The notes under the pieces were generated by a model, which saw only the letters and a list, made by a program, of their open reading frames with translations, was not told where the DNA came from and made no database searches. A stretch of 64,000 nt of DNA from Oceanobacillus_B kapialis (GTDB lineage Bacteria; Bacillota; Bacilli; Bacillales; Amphibacillaceae): NCBI RefSeq assembly GCF_042685265.1, contig NZ_JBHUMX010000019.1; one strand, written 5' to 3'. Numbering within the stretch: position 1 is the first letter of the stretch; every line of letters begins with the position of its first letter. Below, piece by piece: positions 1 to 8,831 of the stretch. Both the position numbers and the translations under genes were made by a program.

Positions 1-813
1 ATCATTTTTAATGACTTCTTTTGCATAAGCATAAACTTGGGAACCCAGTGATCCACTTTGCTTACCTGCAGTAGAAGTAATAATATTTAAAGGCTCATCC
101 TGTGCAACCTGTGCGGAACGTAGGTTATCATATTGTTCTCGGTCCATTTGAGCATGGACTTCATCAAAGTAGTTGATATATGGGTTTTTACCTTCATTTC
201 CTGCATTGTCCCTTGTTAAGACAATCGCTGTATTGGCATACTTGAAACCATCTTCTACAAAAATGTATTTTACAGATCGAACTGTATCTTCTTTCCCTCT
301 GTAAATCCGTGTACCTGGTCTAAGGTCAGGACTATTTTCAATCGTTAAAGCAAGTGGTCCAGCTGCGTTTTGGGCTTGATCAAAGGTGTTAGCAGATATG
401 TAACACTCCGCACCCTTAACCCCTTCGCCATACATGCCATAAATAACTGGTGATCCACCCATGATTGTTTTCCCGTTTTTCTTAGGCACCTGCAGGTAAG
501 TAGTTCGAATTACACGAACTGCTTTCCCATCGGCATTATACTTTTGCCAGCCGTACACATTAGCAAAGAAGAATCGTTGCCATGGTTCCAAGATTAAAGG
601 CTGCCCTGCCCATTTACCTTTAGCATGTTTGATAAATGTTTCGGTAAAGAAAAGCATGGCATTCGCTTTTTCAACGTCAAACCAAATATCTTTCCGTTTT
701 TGCCACTTTCGGTAACGTTTGATGGTTAGCTTAACAGAATCAGGGTAAAGTTTAGGATCTGCTTCTACTTGTTCAGCAAATATATCAGCATAATTAGTTT
801 CAAAATCTATCAT
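1..813 (-). CDS. terL: Terminase large subunit, partial (prophage A)
   Basis: ATPase motor for packaging DNA into the procapsid. The 271 visible residues are the N-terminal part; the frame stays open to the window edge, so the nuclease domain is missing. A Walker A-like QVPKKNGKT lies near residues 108-116 and a Walker B-like NYFDEVHA near 212-219, as in the Terminase_1 family. The ATG at 813 overlaps the small-terminase stop as ATGA, indicating translational coupling. The family assignment is secure; the class of DNA end produced is inferred from the neighbouring HNH gene. Confidence 0.9.
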   Translation of the reverse strand, partial: MIDFETNYADIFAEQVEADPKLYPDSVKLTIKRYRKWQKRKDIWFDVEKANAMLFFTETFIKHAKGKWAGQPLILEPWQRFFFANVYGWQKYNADGKAVRVIRTTYLQVPKKNGKTIMGGSPVIYGMYGEGVKGAECYISANTFDQAQNAAGPLALTIENSPDLRPGTRIYRGKEDTVRSVKYIFVEDGFKYANTAIVLTRDNAGNEGKNPYINYFDEVHAQMDREQYDNLRSAQVAQDEPLNIITSTAGKQSGSLGSQVYAYAKEVIKND

Positions 814-1334
814 CGCGACATCCTCTGCCTAAATCTCGCAAGCTCATTTACTGGGGCAGGGTCAGGGTCCTTGTTCTCTTCTTTCTCACCATCACCCTTA
901 TCCAGCAATTTACCTGATTTCTTAATTAGCTCCTTATTCTTCCCATCTAAACCAAGTTGGCCAAGAAGCTTTGCTAATTCTTTACGAAGCTTATCGCTTT
1001 TGTTTTCCAGATAATCTTCATAGCAATCAAGATAAATTTCTATTAATAAATCAAGAGCAGGTGAATAGGTACCAGCTTCAATTAATGCATCCGTGATTTG
1101 TTGTTGCTTTTTTTCACGAACATTTACTTGTTTTGTAGTACTACACTTTTTTGAAGTACTACGTTGTTTTTTAACACCAGCTTTTTCATTCCATTTATCA
1201 CGACTTTTCCAAGCAGATATTGTTTTTTCTGGAATGTCTAATTGATTTGCAATTTCACGATTAGCAATGTTTCCCCCGTGTTCTATAAATAACTCGAAGG
1301 ATTTTTGTCGATTCGGATTTCGCTTTCTAGCCAA
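810..1334 (-). CDS. terS: Terminase small subunit (prophage A)
   Basis: Recognises phage DNA and recruits the large terminase. The 174-residue protein begins with a basic segment and a helix-turn-helix (about residues 24-48, NREIANQLDIPEKTISAWK) like that of phBC6A51-type small terminases. A lysine-rich linker, a helical oligomerisation region and an acidic Pro-rich tail follow. It overlaps the large subunit by four bases. The start is the first ATG; AAGGAGG-like bases lie just upstream. Confidence rests on the HTH plus the position between an HNH gene and terL. Confidence 0.85.
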   Translation of the reverse strand: MARKRNPNRQKSFELFIEHGGNIANREIANQLDIPEKTISAWKSRDKWNEKAGVKKQRSTSKKCSTTKQVNVREKKQQQITDALIEAGTYSPALDLLIEIYLDCYEDYLENKSDKLRKELAKLLGQLGLDGKNKELIKKSGKLLDKGDGEKEENKDPDPAPVNELARFRQRMSR

Positions 1335-1456
1335 ACCTATTCACCTCCTTCTTGTGCAGTACAAAAAAATCATTAATTTTTAATTGAGGTGCGCGTTTAC
1401 ATCCCCCCTACCTATCTCCCCATCATTTTTAAAAATTCATTTTTGACAGGGGGGGC
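1335..1456. other. Intergenic region with candidate cos site (prophage A)
   Basis: A 122-bp gap between the HNH nuclease and small terminase genes holds a C-tract (about 1403-1424) and a G-tract (about 1451-1456) that are unusual in AT-rich surroundings. In Firmicutes and HK97-like phages with an HNH gene beside terS, cos lies near this point and HNH takes part in cos cleavage. That is family knowledge; the exact nick sites cannot be read from sequence. Confidence 0.35.
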
Positions 1457-1828
1457 TTATAGTTTCCAGTCGAACTTTTTCTTTTCCGGAAAATATTTTT
1501 CCATCGTTTCTTCTTCAACAATGGGATGACATACATTACATAATAACTTTACGTTATCTGCAACTAATCGTAAGTCTGGTCTTATCTTTACTGGTATAAC
1601 ATGATGGCTATGTGCCTTCTTACCAAAGACAAACTTACCGCAACGTTGACAGCACCCTTTGTCTCTTTCATAAACATAAGCGGTTAGATCTTTCCATGCT
1701 TGTGTATTATAAAGTGACTTATTCTTATGCCTGTAATTGTTAGTGCGTTTTGACTTACGCTTATGATCAGCACAGTACCTACCCTTAGATATTAGGTTCT
1801 TACACCCCTGCTCACCGCAGTAACGCAT
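1457..1828 (-). CDS. HNH endonuclease, packaging-associated (prophage A)
   Basis: A 123-residue HNH nuclease. The N-terminus has one Cys/His cluster (CGEQGCKN...CADH). The nuclease core has CQRCG near residue 75, HSHHVIP near 93-99 carrying the catalytic His, then the metal-binding NVKLLCNVCH. It lies directly before terS, the arrangement in which HNH proteins assist terminase at cos. The ATG overlaps the stop of the upstream gene (1828). The function is well supported by motif and context. Confidence 0.85.
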   Translation of the reverse strand: MRYCGEQGCKNLISKGRYCADHKRKSKRTNNYRHKNKSLYNTQAWKDLTAYVYERDKGCCQRCGKFVFGKKAHSHHVIPVKIRPDLRLVADNVKLLCNVCHPIVEEETMEKYFPEKKKFDWKL

Positions 1829-2142
1829 TACTTCTCTTCTTCAGCTGCAGTTAATGAAGTTTCGATAATCTCTCTTATCTTGTCTTCCTTGCTCACATTA
1901 CCTGGAATAGTAATGTTATGATCTTTAGCAAAAGCAAGAAGCTCCTCTTTGTTTAGGTTTGCAAGATCAATACCTTTATCATTATCAACTGTAGCAGCTT
2001 CATTACCTACCATTGACTTAGGCTCATTCGTAACCTCAAAGCTTGGCTTCTTACCTGCAGGTACAAATAAGGTTCTCTTTTCTTCCGTGTCCCAGTACTC
2101 TGTTCCTTGTGCGGTCTTTCTTACTTCTACTTTCATTTTCAT
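1828..2142 (-). CDS. Small phage protein with C-terminal LEM/HeH-like helices
   Basis: A 104-residue protein. The first half is predicted beta-rich and basic. Residues about 62-95 (LNKEELLAFAKDHNITIPG) resemble the helix-extended-helix/SAP-like folds found in small phage structural or packaging proteins. It lies between the early terminator and the HNH gene, so it is probably the first gene of the late transcript. Either of two ATGs (2142 or 2136) could be used after the AAGGAG site. No specific function is recognised. Confidence 0.6.
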   Translation of the reverse strand: MKMKVEVRKTAQGTEYWDTEEKRTLFVPAGKKPSFEVTNEPKSMVGNEAATVDNDKGIDLANLNKEELLAFAKDHNITIPGNVSKEDKIREIIETSLTAAEEEK

Positions 2143-2154
2143 TCAGCTCCTTGT

Positions 2155-2190
2155 ATAAAATAAAAAGGACAACTGAAGCAGCTGCCCTTT
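2155..2190 (-). terminator. Intrinsic terminator at the early/late boundary (prophage A)
   Basis: On the minus strand, AAAGGGCAGCTG pairs with CAGTTGTCCTTT around a 3-base loop (2164-2190) and is followed by a T-rich run. Two positions pair only as G-U in the minus-strand RNA, which fixes the direction. It lies after the sigma-like regulator and before the packaging genes. Confidence 0.7.
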
Positions 2191-2242
2191 CATGAAATTC
2201 TATGTTATTACTATAAAACGATTTTTCAATGGATAACATGCA

Positions 2243-2656
2243 TTAAGTGAGTGAACTAGAATGATACATTTCTACAAACTTAATTGTTCTAATTAATTCA
2301 GCATGTCTTTTTCTGATATGGCTAGTACTATAATTTAACTCTTCAGCTATAATTTCTAAAGTTAAACCATCAACATATTTCATCTTTAATATTCTATGAT
2401 CTAATCCTTTGAAGGTATCTACTAACTGAAGAAGCTTATCTCGTTGTTCTACTTTAAATTTAATTTCTTTCATTATTGCTTGAATGCTTTCTTCAAGGTT
2501 AGCTGCAATTGACTCACGCTGTAATGGAACATTTTGCAGATCACCTTCAACCCATCTTTTTAGCTCAGCTTCACTTTGATCTAGCCTAAAGCTAAGGTAA
2601 TCTATTTCTTCAATGAGTTTTTGATACTCTCTTAACCACTCATACAACATGCTCAC
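2243..2656 (-). CDS. Sigma-70 region-4-like phage transcription regulator (ArpU type)
   Basis: A 137-residue protein. Residues 1-85 form long charged helices (coiled-coil prediction), and residues about 92-125 form a region-4-like helix-turn-helix (DGLTLEIIAEELNYSTSHIR). Proteins of this class sit at the end of early operons in Firmicutes phages and control late transcription or export (ArpU/YqaQ group). Its place just before a terminator and the packaging genes fits that role. It may start at ATG 2656 or at the second Met two codons later. Confidence 0.7.
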   Translation of the reverse strand: MSMLYEWLREYQKLIEEIDYLSFRLDQSEAELKRWVEGDLQNVPLQRESIAANLEESIQAIMKEIKFKVEQRDKLLQLVDTFKGLDHRILKMKYVDGLTLEIIAEELNYSTSHIRKRHAELIRTIKFVEMYHSSSLT

Positions 2657-3059
2657 CTACCTTTTAAATAAAATGCGCTACCTTCTGTTACCGCCTTAAA
2701 CCCTTGATACTATTGAGTTCTCATTGTAATTTGACACTATGGGTAGCGCATTTACCCCCTATTTTTCTTTCATAAAGATAAAAATTTATATAAATAAATA
2801 TAAATATTATAAAAGAAAGTGATTTTATCTGTTACCTGTTACCTAATCCATTCAAACCTTTGTTATTACTGTGTTTTTCAAGGTAACAGATAAGGTAACA
2901 GGTAACGCATTTGAGCCTATTTTCATGTAAAAAGATCAAAAAACAAGTGACTTTTTGTGTTTTTTGTGACCAAAATTCGGTCAAGACCTTTTGACCAACC
3001 CTTGATATGACTGATTTCATTTGTCCTATCTGACCGTTTTTTGGTCAAGCGGAGAAAAA
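2657..3059. repeat. Repeat-rich non-coding region beside the primase; candidate replication origin
   Basis: No convincing gene lies in these 400 bases. There is a 12-bp inverted repeat AAATGCGCTACC (2671-2682)/GGTAGCGCATTT (2742-2753), and the right unit recurs as GGTAACGCATTT at 2901-2912. GTTACC occurs at 2687, 2831 and 2838, and its complement GGTAAC at 2882, 2894 and 2901. TGACC/GGTCA elements with short hairpins cluster at 2968-3050. Iterated short repeats next to a primase-helicase suggest an origin or its control region; this is inference. Confidence 0.45.
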
Positions 3060-4934
3060 TTACTCATCAGATATGAACAATCTTTTATTCTTTCCATCTA
3101 TTTTTTGCTGTTTCGTTGTATAAGCAAAAAGTTGTTTGATTTGCTTACTGAAACTAATATTACTCACCGATTGATAACCATTATCCGAACAATATAACTT
3201 ATACTGCATGTATACATCCCCTACTACAGCACGCTCAAGTTCAATCTCTTCATTATTGATGAAACTAATAATAGGATTATTTTCTTCCTGGTATTTCTCC
3301 ATTTCATTTTCAACAGCCTTTGATTTAGTGAATTTCTTGTTTTGCAGTAGTCGGTATAAAGCTTCTAGTGCTACATTAAGTAAATACTGCATAGATTCAT
3401 CAGATAAAAGTTTGTCTGTAATAAATGGGTCAAAATCTGAATCACTAGAACTAAACTTTGCTTTGAAAGGAACAATTTGAAGCCTTCTGCCTAACCCATC
3501 ACTATAATCATTAATACGAGGCATTTCATTCGCACTGAAGATCAACTTAGAATAGTTGGCGAAATCAAAGGGATCCTTTCCTTTTCTTTCTACGTTTAAC
3601 GTTTCTCCAGTAGACAATTTCTTAAATACGGAAGATTCCTTGATATAGCCTTTGGAAATATCGTCTCCAATGTTCACCAACTTACCAAATAGTTCAGCTG
3701 TCTTAAATCGTTGGTCCAGCTCTTTTAAATCCAAAGAAGCAGTATTATCTCGGCCAACAAACTTGCGAATGATTTTAAGGTAGGATGATTTACCATTGGA
3801 TCCGTCACCAGTCAAAATGAAAGTTGCAGCAAACTCATTTCTTCTAAATAAGATATAACCCAGTATTTCTTCTAAAATGGCACGGATCTTCTTATCGTTT
3901 ACTGCTAACTTATTAAATGTTTTATCTGTCACGTCATAATAAGCACCTTTGATATAAGCGACTGGTATTTTATTTTTAGTGATAATCTCTGGACTGAAGT
4001 CTTGCAGCTCCCACGTTTCCAAATTAAAGACACCATTTTTCACTGGCACATATTTTGTAGAAGCAAAGTTCTTTTCTACTGTCTTTAACTGTAAATATGC
4101 TAAGGTTTCTTGTCGCTGCATTCTCTTTAAAGCAGGAATGTGTTTTATCATGGCACCCTCTATGTCCTCTGCTCGATCAGAATACACACCATCTTTATAA
4201 ATGTGTAACACATTGGCGACTTTACATATATGATGTTCATTAATTAAGAAATCGCCAAACTTTTCATGCTGGAAAGAGCCTTTAATAAAGAAAGACTCTT
4301 TCATGAATGCCTCATCCCGTAAGATGATATTTAACTCTGATTTTTCAACTGGCTCAGTGAGAATGTAATTATTAATGATAGATATGGTTTCCTTAATATC
4401 TTTCTTGGCCAATCCTTGTGACTGCATTTTTAAAATGTACGTGAACAGCTTATCGTTACGGCCATCCCCTTCTGACAATTTATTCAGATTGGGATTTTTC
4501 TTGTTATATGGATATAGCCACACTGGCAATGGATCATGTTCCTTTACTTTCCGGATCCACTTTCTTGCTTTGCCCTCTATCTTTAAAGGGTCTGCGGTAT
4601 TCTTTATTCCTAACTTAAAGTCCGTCAGAATACCAATATTGGAATACCATTTGATTTTGTTTGAAGTTAGATCGTAACCCTTAAAATAGAAGTGCATTCC
4701 GTTAGATGTTTCTAGAACCGAACATTGAATGTCCCTATCTTCAACAATATCAAATAATATCTCAGCGTAATCAAAATCGTCTACATCAACCATGATATAT
4801 TCATCATCTAGAATACCAACATAGGAGTTTTCCTTACGTGCAGTGTGATAGGATAATAGTTTTGCACCTTCTTTAAACTTTGAAGCAGCATGTTTCCCAT
4901 TTCCTTTTAGATAACCTTTATAGATTTTAGTCAC
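3060..4934 (-). CDS. Primase-helicase (prim-pol/D5-like SF3 helicase)
   Basis: A 624-residue replicative protein. The N-terminus looks like an archaeo-eukaryotic primase domain: VDVDD near residues 49-53 supplies the acidic pair, followed by an S-x-G-x-H-x-Y-F motif (SNGMHFYF, about 98). The centre has D5_N character. The helicase has Walker A GDGSNGKSS near 376-384, Walker B-like NIGDDI and a sensor FSANEMPR. It would prime and unwind phage DNA together with the polymerase encoded further up the operon. The start codon is GTG with a poor ribosome site. An opposite-strand gene separates it from the polymerase. Confidence 0.88.
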   Translation of the reverse strand: MTKIYKGYLKGNGKHAASKFKEGAKLLSYHTARKENSYVGILDDEYIMVDVDDFDYAEILFDIVEDRDIQCSVLETSNGMHFYFKGYDLTSNKIKWYSNIGILTDFKLGIKNTADPLKIEGKARKWIRKVKEHDPLPVWLYPYNKKNPNLNKLSEGDGRNDKLFTYILKMQSQGLAKKDIKETISIINNYILTEPVEKSELNIILRDEAFMKESFFIKGSFQHEKFGDFLINEHHICKVANVLHIYKDGVYSDRAEDIEGAMIKHIPALKRMQRQETLAYLQLKTVEKNFASTKYVPVKNGVFNLETWELQDFSPEIITKNKIPVAYIKGAYYDVTDKTFNKLAVNDKKIRAILEEILGYILFRRNEFAATFILTGDGSNGKSSYLKIIRKFVGRDNTASLDLKELDQRFKTAELFGKLVNIGDDISKGYIKESSVFKKLSTGETLNVERKGKDPFDFANYSKLIFSANEMPRINDYSDGLGRRLQIVPFKAKFSSSDSDFDPFITDKLLSDESMQYLLNVALEALYRLLQNKKFTKSKAVENEMEKYQEENNPIISFINNEEIELERAVVGDVYMQYKLYCSDNGYQSVSNISFSKQIKQLFAYTTKQQKIDGKNKRLFISDE

Positions 4935-4968
4935 CTACTTTCGTGTTACAATAGTCTTAAATAATAGA

Positions 4969-5817
4969 TTGGAGATGAAGTTATTGAGTACAGATTTAAC
5001 ACTCGAATTTCTTTTGCTTAAATTATCCTTGTACAAGGAAGTGATCATTAATGACAAAGATTTAGAATTTATTCAATCTGTCTTATCCCGTTATAAAGAA
5101 AATCAGTTTGATAGTTATTGTGTGACATGTCAAAAAGAAGTACCTTTTAAAAAACAAACAATAATGGGTACACCAAAATCATTATCTGGCTTCGGTGGAG
5201 GATCACAGGAAACCAAAGAACAAAGGTTGTTAAGAAACATTCAAGGACCACATAGTCTTTCATATACCTGTCAAAAGAATAACGATCATAAATATCAGGT
5301 TTTTTTCCAAGTTGAAGGTCGTAATTTAGTGAAAATAGGTCAATTCCCTTCAATTGCTGACTTAGAATTACATAAAATTGATAAGTACCGCAGAATACTT
5401 AAAAGTGATTATCGAGATTTTTCTAAATCTATAGGATTATATTCCCACGGTGTTGGTGCAGGATCTTTTGTGTATCTCCGTAGAATATTTGAAAATCTTA
5501 TCGAACAGAATAGGGAAAAAGCAGCTCAACAACCATCATGGGACAATCTGTATTTCCAACAAGCTAGAATGGACGATAAAATTAGAGTTTTACAAGAGTA
5601 CTTACCAAGTGTCTTAGTGGAAAATAGAAAATTGTATTCAATTCTTAGTAAAGGAATTCATGAATTAACCGAAGAAGAATGCTTAGAAATGTTTCCCAAA
5701 GTACAATTAGCCATAGAATTAATACTTGATGAGAAAATACATGAATTAGAAAAACAGAGCAAACTTCAGACAGTTAGAGACTTTGTCTCTGAAACAGTCG
5801 GAAAATATAAAAGTTAA
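4969..5817 (+). CDS. Unrecognised zinc-ribbon protein, opposite-strand cargo gene in the replication module
   Basis: A 282-residue protein of unknown function. The N-terminal third has CVTCQKE (near residue 51) and a later Cys in SYTCQK, suggesting a zinc ribbon. The centre has a Gly-rich patch (GLYSHGVGAGSF) and the C-terminus is helical and charged. It is transcribed against all flanking replication genes. It begins 34 bases from the primase start, near an extended -10 (TGTTACAAT, 4942-4950), and its stop abuts the polymerase stop with no spacing. TTG 4969, ATG 4975 or TTG 4984 are possible starts. Orientation and position suggest a lysogen-expressed cargo gene; a defence role is only a guess. 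Confidence 0.7.
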   Translation: MEMKLLSTDLTLEFLLLKLSLYKEVIINDKDLEFIQSVLSRYKENQFDSYCVTCQKEVPFKKQTIMGTPKSLSGFGGGSQETKEQRLLRNIQGPHSLSYTCQKNNDHKYQVFFQVEGRNLVKIGQFPSIADLELHKIDKYRRILKSDYRDFSKSIGLYSHGVGAGSFVYLRRIFENLIEQNREKAAQQPSWDNLYFQQARMDDKIRVLQEYLPSVLVENRKLYSILSKGIHELTEEECLEMFPKVQLAIELILDEKIHELEKQSKLQTVRDFVSETVGKYKS

Positions 5818-7503
5818 TCAATCCTCCCCAATAAAATCATTAATACGCTTGTTGGCAAGATCGAGATACCACCAGTAATCTAATTTACTTGGTATCTCCT
5901 TTCCTTTTAGATCATCATTAACAATGAAACTATGTTCTGGTGCATATGCTATTTTTTCTGCCACTCCATTTTTTACTTTCCGGAGTTCCTTATCGTTTTT
6001 ATCCACGGAAGCAAATACTCGAAATACTTTTTCACTCATTCGTCTTCGTCCGTACCTGGCGTAACTATATTTGCTACTAACCTTGATGATCTTTTGAAAC
6101 TTCATTAACTCCTTGCATTTAAAAATTGTATCTTCCGGATCTATGCCTTTAACAAAGTAATTTACAATTGCTTCATTAACTATTGGCAGGTCATTGTCCA
6201 AGCTGTTTAGCTTTTTTACATAGGAACCTTTACTCTTATACTTACCATTCGGCTCCACAAGAATATAATTGTTTACATCCTTCTGAATAACCTTTCTAAA
6301 CTCCTCAAATTCAAGTTCCATCTTGGTTCGTTGCTCCCACTCCCAACAAATATCGTCAATGAGCTCATAATCATCTTCATCTTCCAGTTTTACCAGGACA
6401 CCGTCTGTATTACTTTGGATAATTTGACAATGTGGTTCTAACTTTTCTATTAAATCAAGAAGCAAGGTCATGCCACCAATACATACATTGTTTGCCTGAA
6501 GTGGATCATATAACCCATTGTACTTATCTTTCATTGCCCCGTAAGTACCATTGATTACAATCTTTAACGGTGCCTGGCGTTTATCTTTTGCAGCCTTATA
6601 TTTTAACCTGGTATCTCGAATCTCTCTGAACTTATCAAGGTTCTTTACATTCCGACTTAAATAATCGTACTCAATCATTAAAGCTGGGTAATAACTGGCC
6701 ACATCAATATTTAAGAAATAACCTGATTCAATGTAATTGTGTCTTGCTCCATGAAGACCACCCCAGGCGAATATGTGAGGTACTCCTGCTATTTGAGTTT
6801 CATAGACCTTACTGTAATCCTTATTTTCCTTATAAAAGTCGAGTACCTCTGTGTATTTATTAATCTGCAATGTTGAGGGAAAGGAAAAATTAAATTCATC
6901 TTCTCTTGGAATAATCGGTTGCTTCGCTTCCAAGATTACTGCAGATAATTGGGGCTTTGTCTTGGAAATATGGCGTAATGGAAGCTTAAACATTTTCAAT
7001 AGCTCGATCTGCGACTCAAATTCTGTAATATTCTCTTTGAATATGTGCATGGTTTCTTGTACATCATGGCGACAGTATTTAATTACTTCTTGAATTTCTG
7101 CAGGTGTTAATGCCCTACTAATATCAAAGGTTACATCCGATTCTTTTATATTGTGACCCATAAACCCTTCTAGCTGCTTGAGGGATCTAAACTTATTAGT
7201 CATAATGTCAAAATTAAATAATTGTATCTTCCAAAAGTCTCTAAAGAACTTCCAACCAGGTTCTCTTTTAACAATGATCCAATGGTTAATAGATTGTGGA
7301 GTAAAACCACAAATGATAGCTTTCAAGATATATTGGTCATAGTGACGAGAATTATAACCAATCCAAATATCTTTTCTGTGTTCATTGTAATAATCTATTA
7401 AACCCTGTTCATCATTATGGAAAATGACCTCTGACTTTTTAGCAGCATCTAAAATTACGACAAGCCAATCATCCTTAAATACTTCAAAGTCATAAAAGAG
7501 CAT
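5818..7503 (-). CDS. Phage family-B DNA polymerase with 3'-5' exonuclease
   Basis: A 561-residue polymerase, close to phi29-type length. Exonuclease motifs are FYDFEVF (residues 3-9, Asp and Glu), GYNSRHYDQY and YCRHDV. Polymerase motif A is DVASYYPALMIEY near 264, motif B KIVINGTYGAMKD near 312 and motif C SNTDGVLV near 362. Motif C has Asn-Thr-Asp rather than the usual Asp-Thr-Asp, which I believe occurs in a subgroup of Firmicutes phage polymerases. The ATG at 7503 follows a GGAAGGTG site; the upstream ATG at 7521 has none. It would replicate prophage A with the primase-helicase. Confidence 0.85.
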   Translation of the reverse strand: MLFYDFEVFKDDWLVVILDAAKKSEVIFHNDEQGLIDYYNEHRKDIWIGYNSRHYDQYILKAIICGFTPQSINHWIIVKREPGWKFFRDFWKIQLFNFDIMTNKFRSLKQLEGFMGHNIKESDVTFDISRALTPAEIQEVIKYCRHDVQETMHIFKENITEFESQIELLKMFKLPLRHISKTKPQLSAVILEAKQPIIPREDEFNFSFPSTLQINKYTEVLDFYKENKDYSKVYETQIAGVPHIFAWGGLHGARHNYIESGYFLNIDVASYYPALMIEYDYLSRNVKNLDKFREIRDTRLKYKAAKDKRQAPLKIVINGTYGAMKDKYNGLYDPLQANNVCIGGMTLLLDLIEKLEPHCQIIQSNTDGVLVKLEDEDDYELIDDICWEWEQRTKMELEFEEFRKVIQKDVNNYILVEPNGKYKSKGSYVKKLNSLDNDLPIVNEAIVNYFVKGIDPEDTIFKCKELMKFQKIIKVSSKYSYARYGRRRMSEKVFRVFASVDKNDKELRKVKNGVAEKIAYAPEHSFIVNDDLKGKEIPSKLDYWWYLDLANKRINDFIGED

Positions 7504-7570
7504 ATAATTCACCTTCCTCATATTGAAAATTCATTAGATATACCGATAAATAAATAGAAGGAGGTATAAG

Positions 7571-8290
7571 ATGGATAAAATAGAAATCTTTAAAAATTTT
7601 TTGTTAAATAACCTGAACTTATTGGAATTTGATGGAGCTGGTGGAGAAAACTATAGATCTCCGGACTTTGATTTGAATCCTCATGACTATTTAAAATTTG
7701 CAAAATTAGAATTAGATAGTTTGACTAGCACAAATAGCGTAAATAATAAGTTACATATTCTTAACTGTGTTTTTCATTTGAAGAGGGCTGTTGATTGTCA
7801 ACTTGATGTGTTTCTATACCAGTTGAAATTGTATGACATAGTAAAAGATAGTAATCTTGGTTTTGAAAGAAAATTAGACTTTATAAAAGATATTGGTATC
7901 ATTGAATCTTCATCTCTCGCTAGACTTAATCGCTTAAGAAATAAAATGGAACATCATTATAAATATCCTGATATCCTGGAAATTCAGGTCTACTATGATT
8001 TGGTAAATGCAGTTGTATCTCTAATTGAATCTAACATAGTAACATTTTTATCTACTGTTCAATTAAACCTTCATACAAATGAATGCCGTTTAGATTTAGA
8101 ATATAACTTTTCTGGCAACCCAAATATTATATTAGATTTAAGATATTTGGGTACTTCGGCCCCGCCAACATCAATAACAGTGGATTTTGTCACAGAACGA
8201 AAGGAATTTACTTATTATTTAAAAGTAGCTTTGTTACTTGGTAAAAGCTTTTTCCTTAATTTACAGTTAGATAAAAATAAGCTATTATAA
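7571..8290 (+). CDS. HEPN-like protein, opposite-strand cargo gene
   Basis: A 239-residue protein. The N-terminal 150 residues are helical and carry RNKMEH near residue 121-126, an exact RNxxxH motif as in HEPN ribonucleases and HEPN toxins. The remainder is predicted beta-rich and ends without a clear domain. It has a strong AGAAGGAGG site before ATG 7571, lies opposite the replication operon and ends in a terminator shared with that operon. HEPN proteins are frequent effectors in defence and toxin-antitoxin systems. The motif is seen; nuclease activity and defence are inferred. No antitoxin partner is adjacent. Confidence 0.65.
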   Translation: MDKIEIFKNFLLNNLNLLEFDGAGGENYRSPDFDLNPHDYLKFAKLELDSLTSTNSVNNKLHILNCVFHLKRAVDCQLDVFLYQLKLYDIVKDSNLGFERKLDFIKDIGIIESSSLARLNRLRNKMEHHYKYPDILEIQVYYDLVNAVVSLIESNIVTFLSTVQLNLHTNECRLDLEYNFSGNPNIILDLRYLGTSAPPTSITVDFVTERKEFTYYLKVALLLGKSFFLNLQLDKNKLL

Positions 8291-8312
8291 ATTATTAAAG
8301 AACTACTATCTA

Positions 8313-8337
8313 AAAGGGAGCCTTTCGACTCCCCTTA
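8313..8337. terminator. Bidirectional terminator between the HEPN-like gene and DUF669 gene
   Basis: AAGGGAG pairs with CTCCCCTT around the loop CCTTTCGA, with T-rich stretches on the right of the plus strand and TTTTAG on the minus strand. It ends both the plus-strand cargo gene and part of the leftward operon. Confidence 0.55.
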
Positions 8338-8342
8338 TTTAA

Positions 8343-8831
8343 TTATTCAACTTCGTAAACTTCTTTTATTTCATAGGTGTCAAATCCACCATCATTCGTT
8401 CCTTTGTCAAGAAGATACTCAAACTCACCATCAATATCTTCATGTACATCTAATACGAGATCAGCATAGTCAGCAAATCCGGTAAATCCTACTTCATCTT
8501 TTTCACAATCCCATAGGCCCCGTAACATTTCATTATTTCGATGTACTTGTAAGCCAAATGCTCTTTCATTTTGAGGTTGCATAACACCGTTGTAGAAGAT
8601 CAATTGGCCTTCAAAATCTCCTTCAAGGATTTTAAACCAAATGGTGAGCATTGGATCACCTTTTTTAGAAGTACGCATTTCCATTTTCTCAACCGCTACT
8701 TCATACTGACCATCTGGAACATCTTCAAAGTCACCACCGCCATTTTCTTCTACCTCTTTTACGTCCTCTTGAAGTGCCTCAACATCTACCTCTTTATCAA
8801 ACTTGCTCCAATCAAATTGTTGTTCTGCCAT
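8343..8831 (-). CDS. DUF669 phage protein, probable ssDNA-binding protein
   Basis: A 162-residue acidic protein of the DUF669 family. It has an N-terminal acidic linker, then a beta-rich core beginning near residue 38 (VPDGQYEVAVEKMEMR) with TSKKGDPMLTIWFKI. These proteins lie beside Sak4-type recombinases and polymerases and are thought to bind single-stranded DNA. GGAGG precedes the ATG, which overlaps the upstream stop by one base (TAATG). Confidence 0.75.
   Translation of the reverse strand: MAEQQFDWSKFDKEVDVEALQEDVKEVEENGGGDFEDVPDGQYEVAVEKMEMRTSKKGDPMLTIWFKILEGDFEGQLIFYNGVMQPQNERAFGLQVHRNNEMLRGLWDCEKDEVGFTGFADYADLVLDVHEDIDGEFEYLLDKGTNDGGFDTYEIKEVYEVE

Noticed and set aside
2832..3020. 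Minus-strand ORF of 62 codons near the primase
   Set aside because: It lies over the repeat-rich non-coding region, lacks a ribosome site and has a composition typical of chance frames.
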